Of a DNA stretch of 23,580 bases, positions 23,363 to 23,580 are shown piece by piece. The notes under the pieces were generated by a model. That model saw only the letters and a list, made by a program, of their open reading frames with translations. It made no database searches and was not told the DNA's origin. The stretch is from the NCBI GenBank assembly GCA_015488975.1, contig WFMT01000284.1, positions 1 through 23,580 of the forward strand, in the 5' to 3' direction. The position numbers and the translations under genes are program-made. How positions within the stretch are numbered: position 1 is the stretch's first letter; each line of letters starts with the position of its first letter. This stretch comes from Campylobacteraceae bacterium. GTDB taxonomy: Bacteria; Campylobacterota; Campylobacteria; Campylobacterales; JALSKU01.

Positions 23363-23580
23363 ATGGCATATTCAGAATCAGATACTCGCTCAAAACTTAT
23401 CGACCCATCTATAAGAAAAAGTGGTTGGTTAGAATCTAACATAGCAAGAGAGTACTATTTTACTGATGGTCGCAAACTCATCGGTGGCAAACGAGGCAAG
23501 AGATACTTCGTTGATTATTTACTTACTTATAAAAACACTAACCTAGCTATCATTGAAGCCAAAGCCGAATCTAAAGACCC
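23363..23580 (+). CDS. hsdR: Type I restriction endonuclease subunit R, N-terminal fragment cut by the window
   Basis: 72 complete codons from the ATG at 23363 run to the right edge without a stop. The protein opens MAYSESDTRSKLIDPSI and includes SGWLESNIAREYYFTDG and KRYFVDYLLTYKNTNLAIIEAKA. The D(YLL)...E-x-K pattern is the PD-(D/E)xK nuclease core at the N-terminus of HsdR, where Asp51, Glu66 and Lys68 would be the metal and catalytic residues. HsdR cuts and translocates unmodified DNA in complex with HsdM and HsdS. Codon choice differs from the neighbours (CGC for Arg, GGC, GCC, ATC, TAC), suggesting recent acquisition. The rest of the system would lie beyond 23580. Confidence 0.85.
   Translation, partial: MAYSESDTRSKLIDPSIRKSGWLESNIAREYYFTDGRKLIGGKRGKRYFVDYLLTYKNTNLAIIEAKAESKD

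Noticed and set aside
1..23580. CRISPR arrays, tRNA or rRNA genes, insertion sequences
   Set aside because: Looked for spaced direct repeats, tRNA-like cloverleaf ends, transposase motifs and terminal inverted repeats; none were seen by eye. No computational search was possible.

Overview
The window looks like chromosome of an AT-rich member of the Campylobacterota (former Epsilonproteobacteria). Several things point there: a short RecO of about 205 residues, a short HrcA ahead of grpE-dnaK, an rpsO / Rrf2-regulator / flhA neighbourhood like that of Campylobacter, a periplasmic haem-protein gene, and strong A/T codon bias. Genus cannot be fixed from this window; a free-living Sulfurimonas- or Arcobacter-like organism is plausible. 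Genes are tightly packed. No stretch over 300 bases lacks a gene; the longest gaps (16021-16214 and 23171-23362) are described through their sites.

Left part, 1-8371. A glutamate synthase large subunit (gltB, minus strand, cut by the left edge) is divergent from recO, with a promoter pair and small repeats between them. A minus-strand cluster follows: a dihydroorotase-like protein that has lost every metal ligand, proA (proline synthesis), an orphan ABC ATPase overlapping proA by 4 bases, and a membrane-anchored haem-binding protein.

Middle, 8422-14172, all minus strand. dsbD (reducing power to the periplasm) is followed by the heat-shock operon hrcA-grpE-dnaK. That operon ends with a hypoxanthine-DNA-glycosylase-like gene overlapping dnaK by 17 bases. 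A consensus sigma-70 promoter with a degenerate CIRCE operator lies before hrcA.

Right-middle, 14390-20515. An MFS transporter (plus) converges on a minus-strand pair: a small HTH regulator and a 53-residue ORF. Then come rpsO (minus) and, divergently, a plus-strand operon: Rrf2-type regulator, flhA (flagellar export), a DHH phosphoesterase and an acidic small protein. A bidirectional terminator closes the operon.

Right end, 20515-23580. Flavodoxin (minus) has a strong Fur box upstream. cmoA (tRNA wobble-uridine modification) probably starts at a TTG. A soluble PAS/HAMP-like chemoreceptor follows. The window ends in the first 72 codons of a type I restriction subunit HsdR with different codon use, perhaps the edge of a defence island.

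The window is mostly core genome and I do not see a clear new system. The best leads are the ligand-less dihydroorotase, the glycosylase in the heat-shock operon, a leaderless recO transcript, the rpsO leader hairpin and the Rrf2-flhA coupling.
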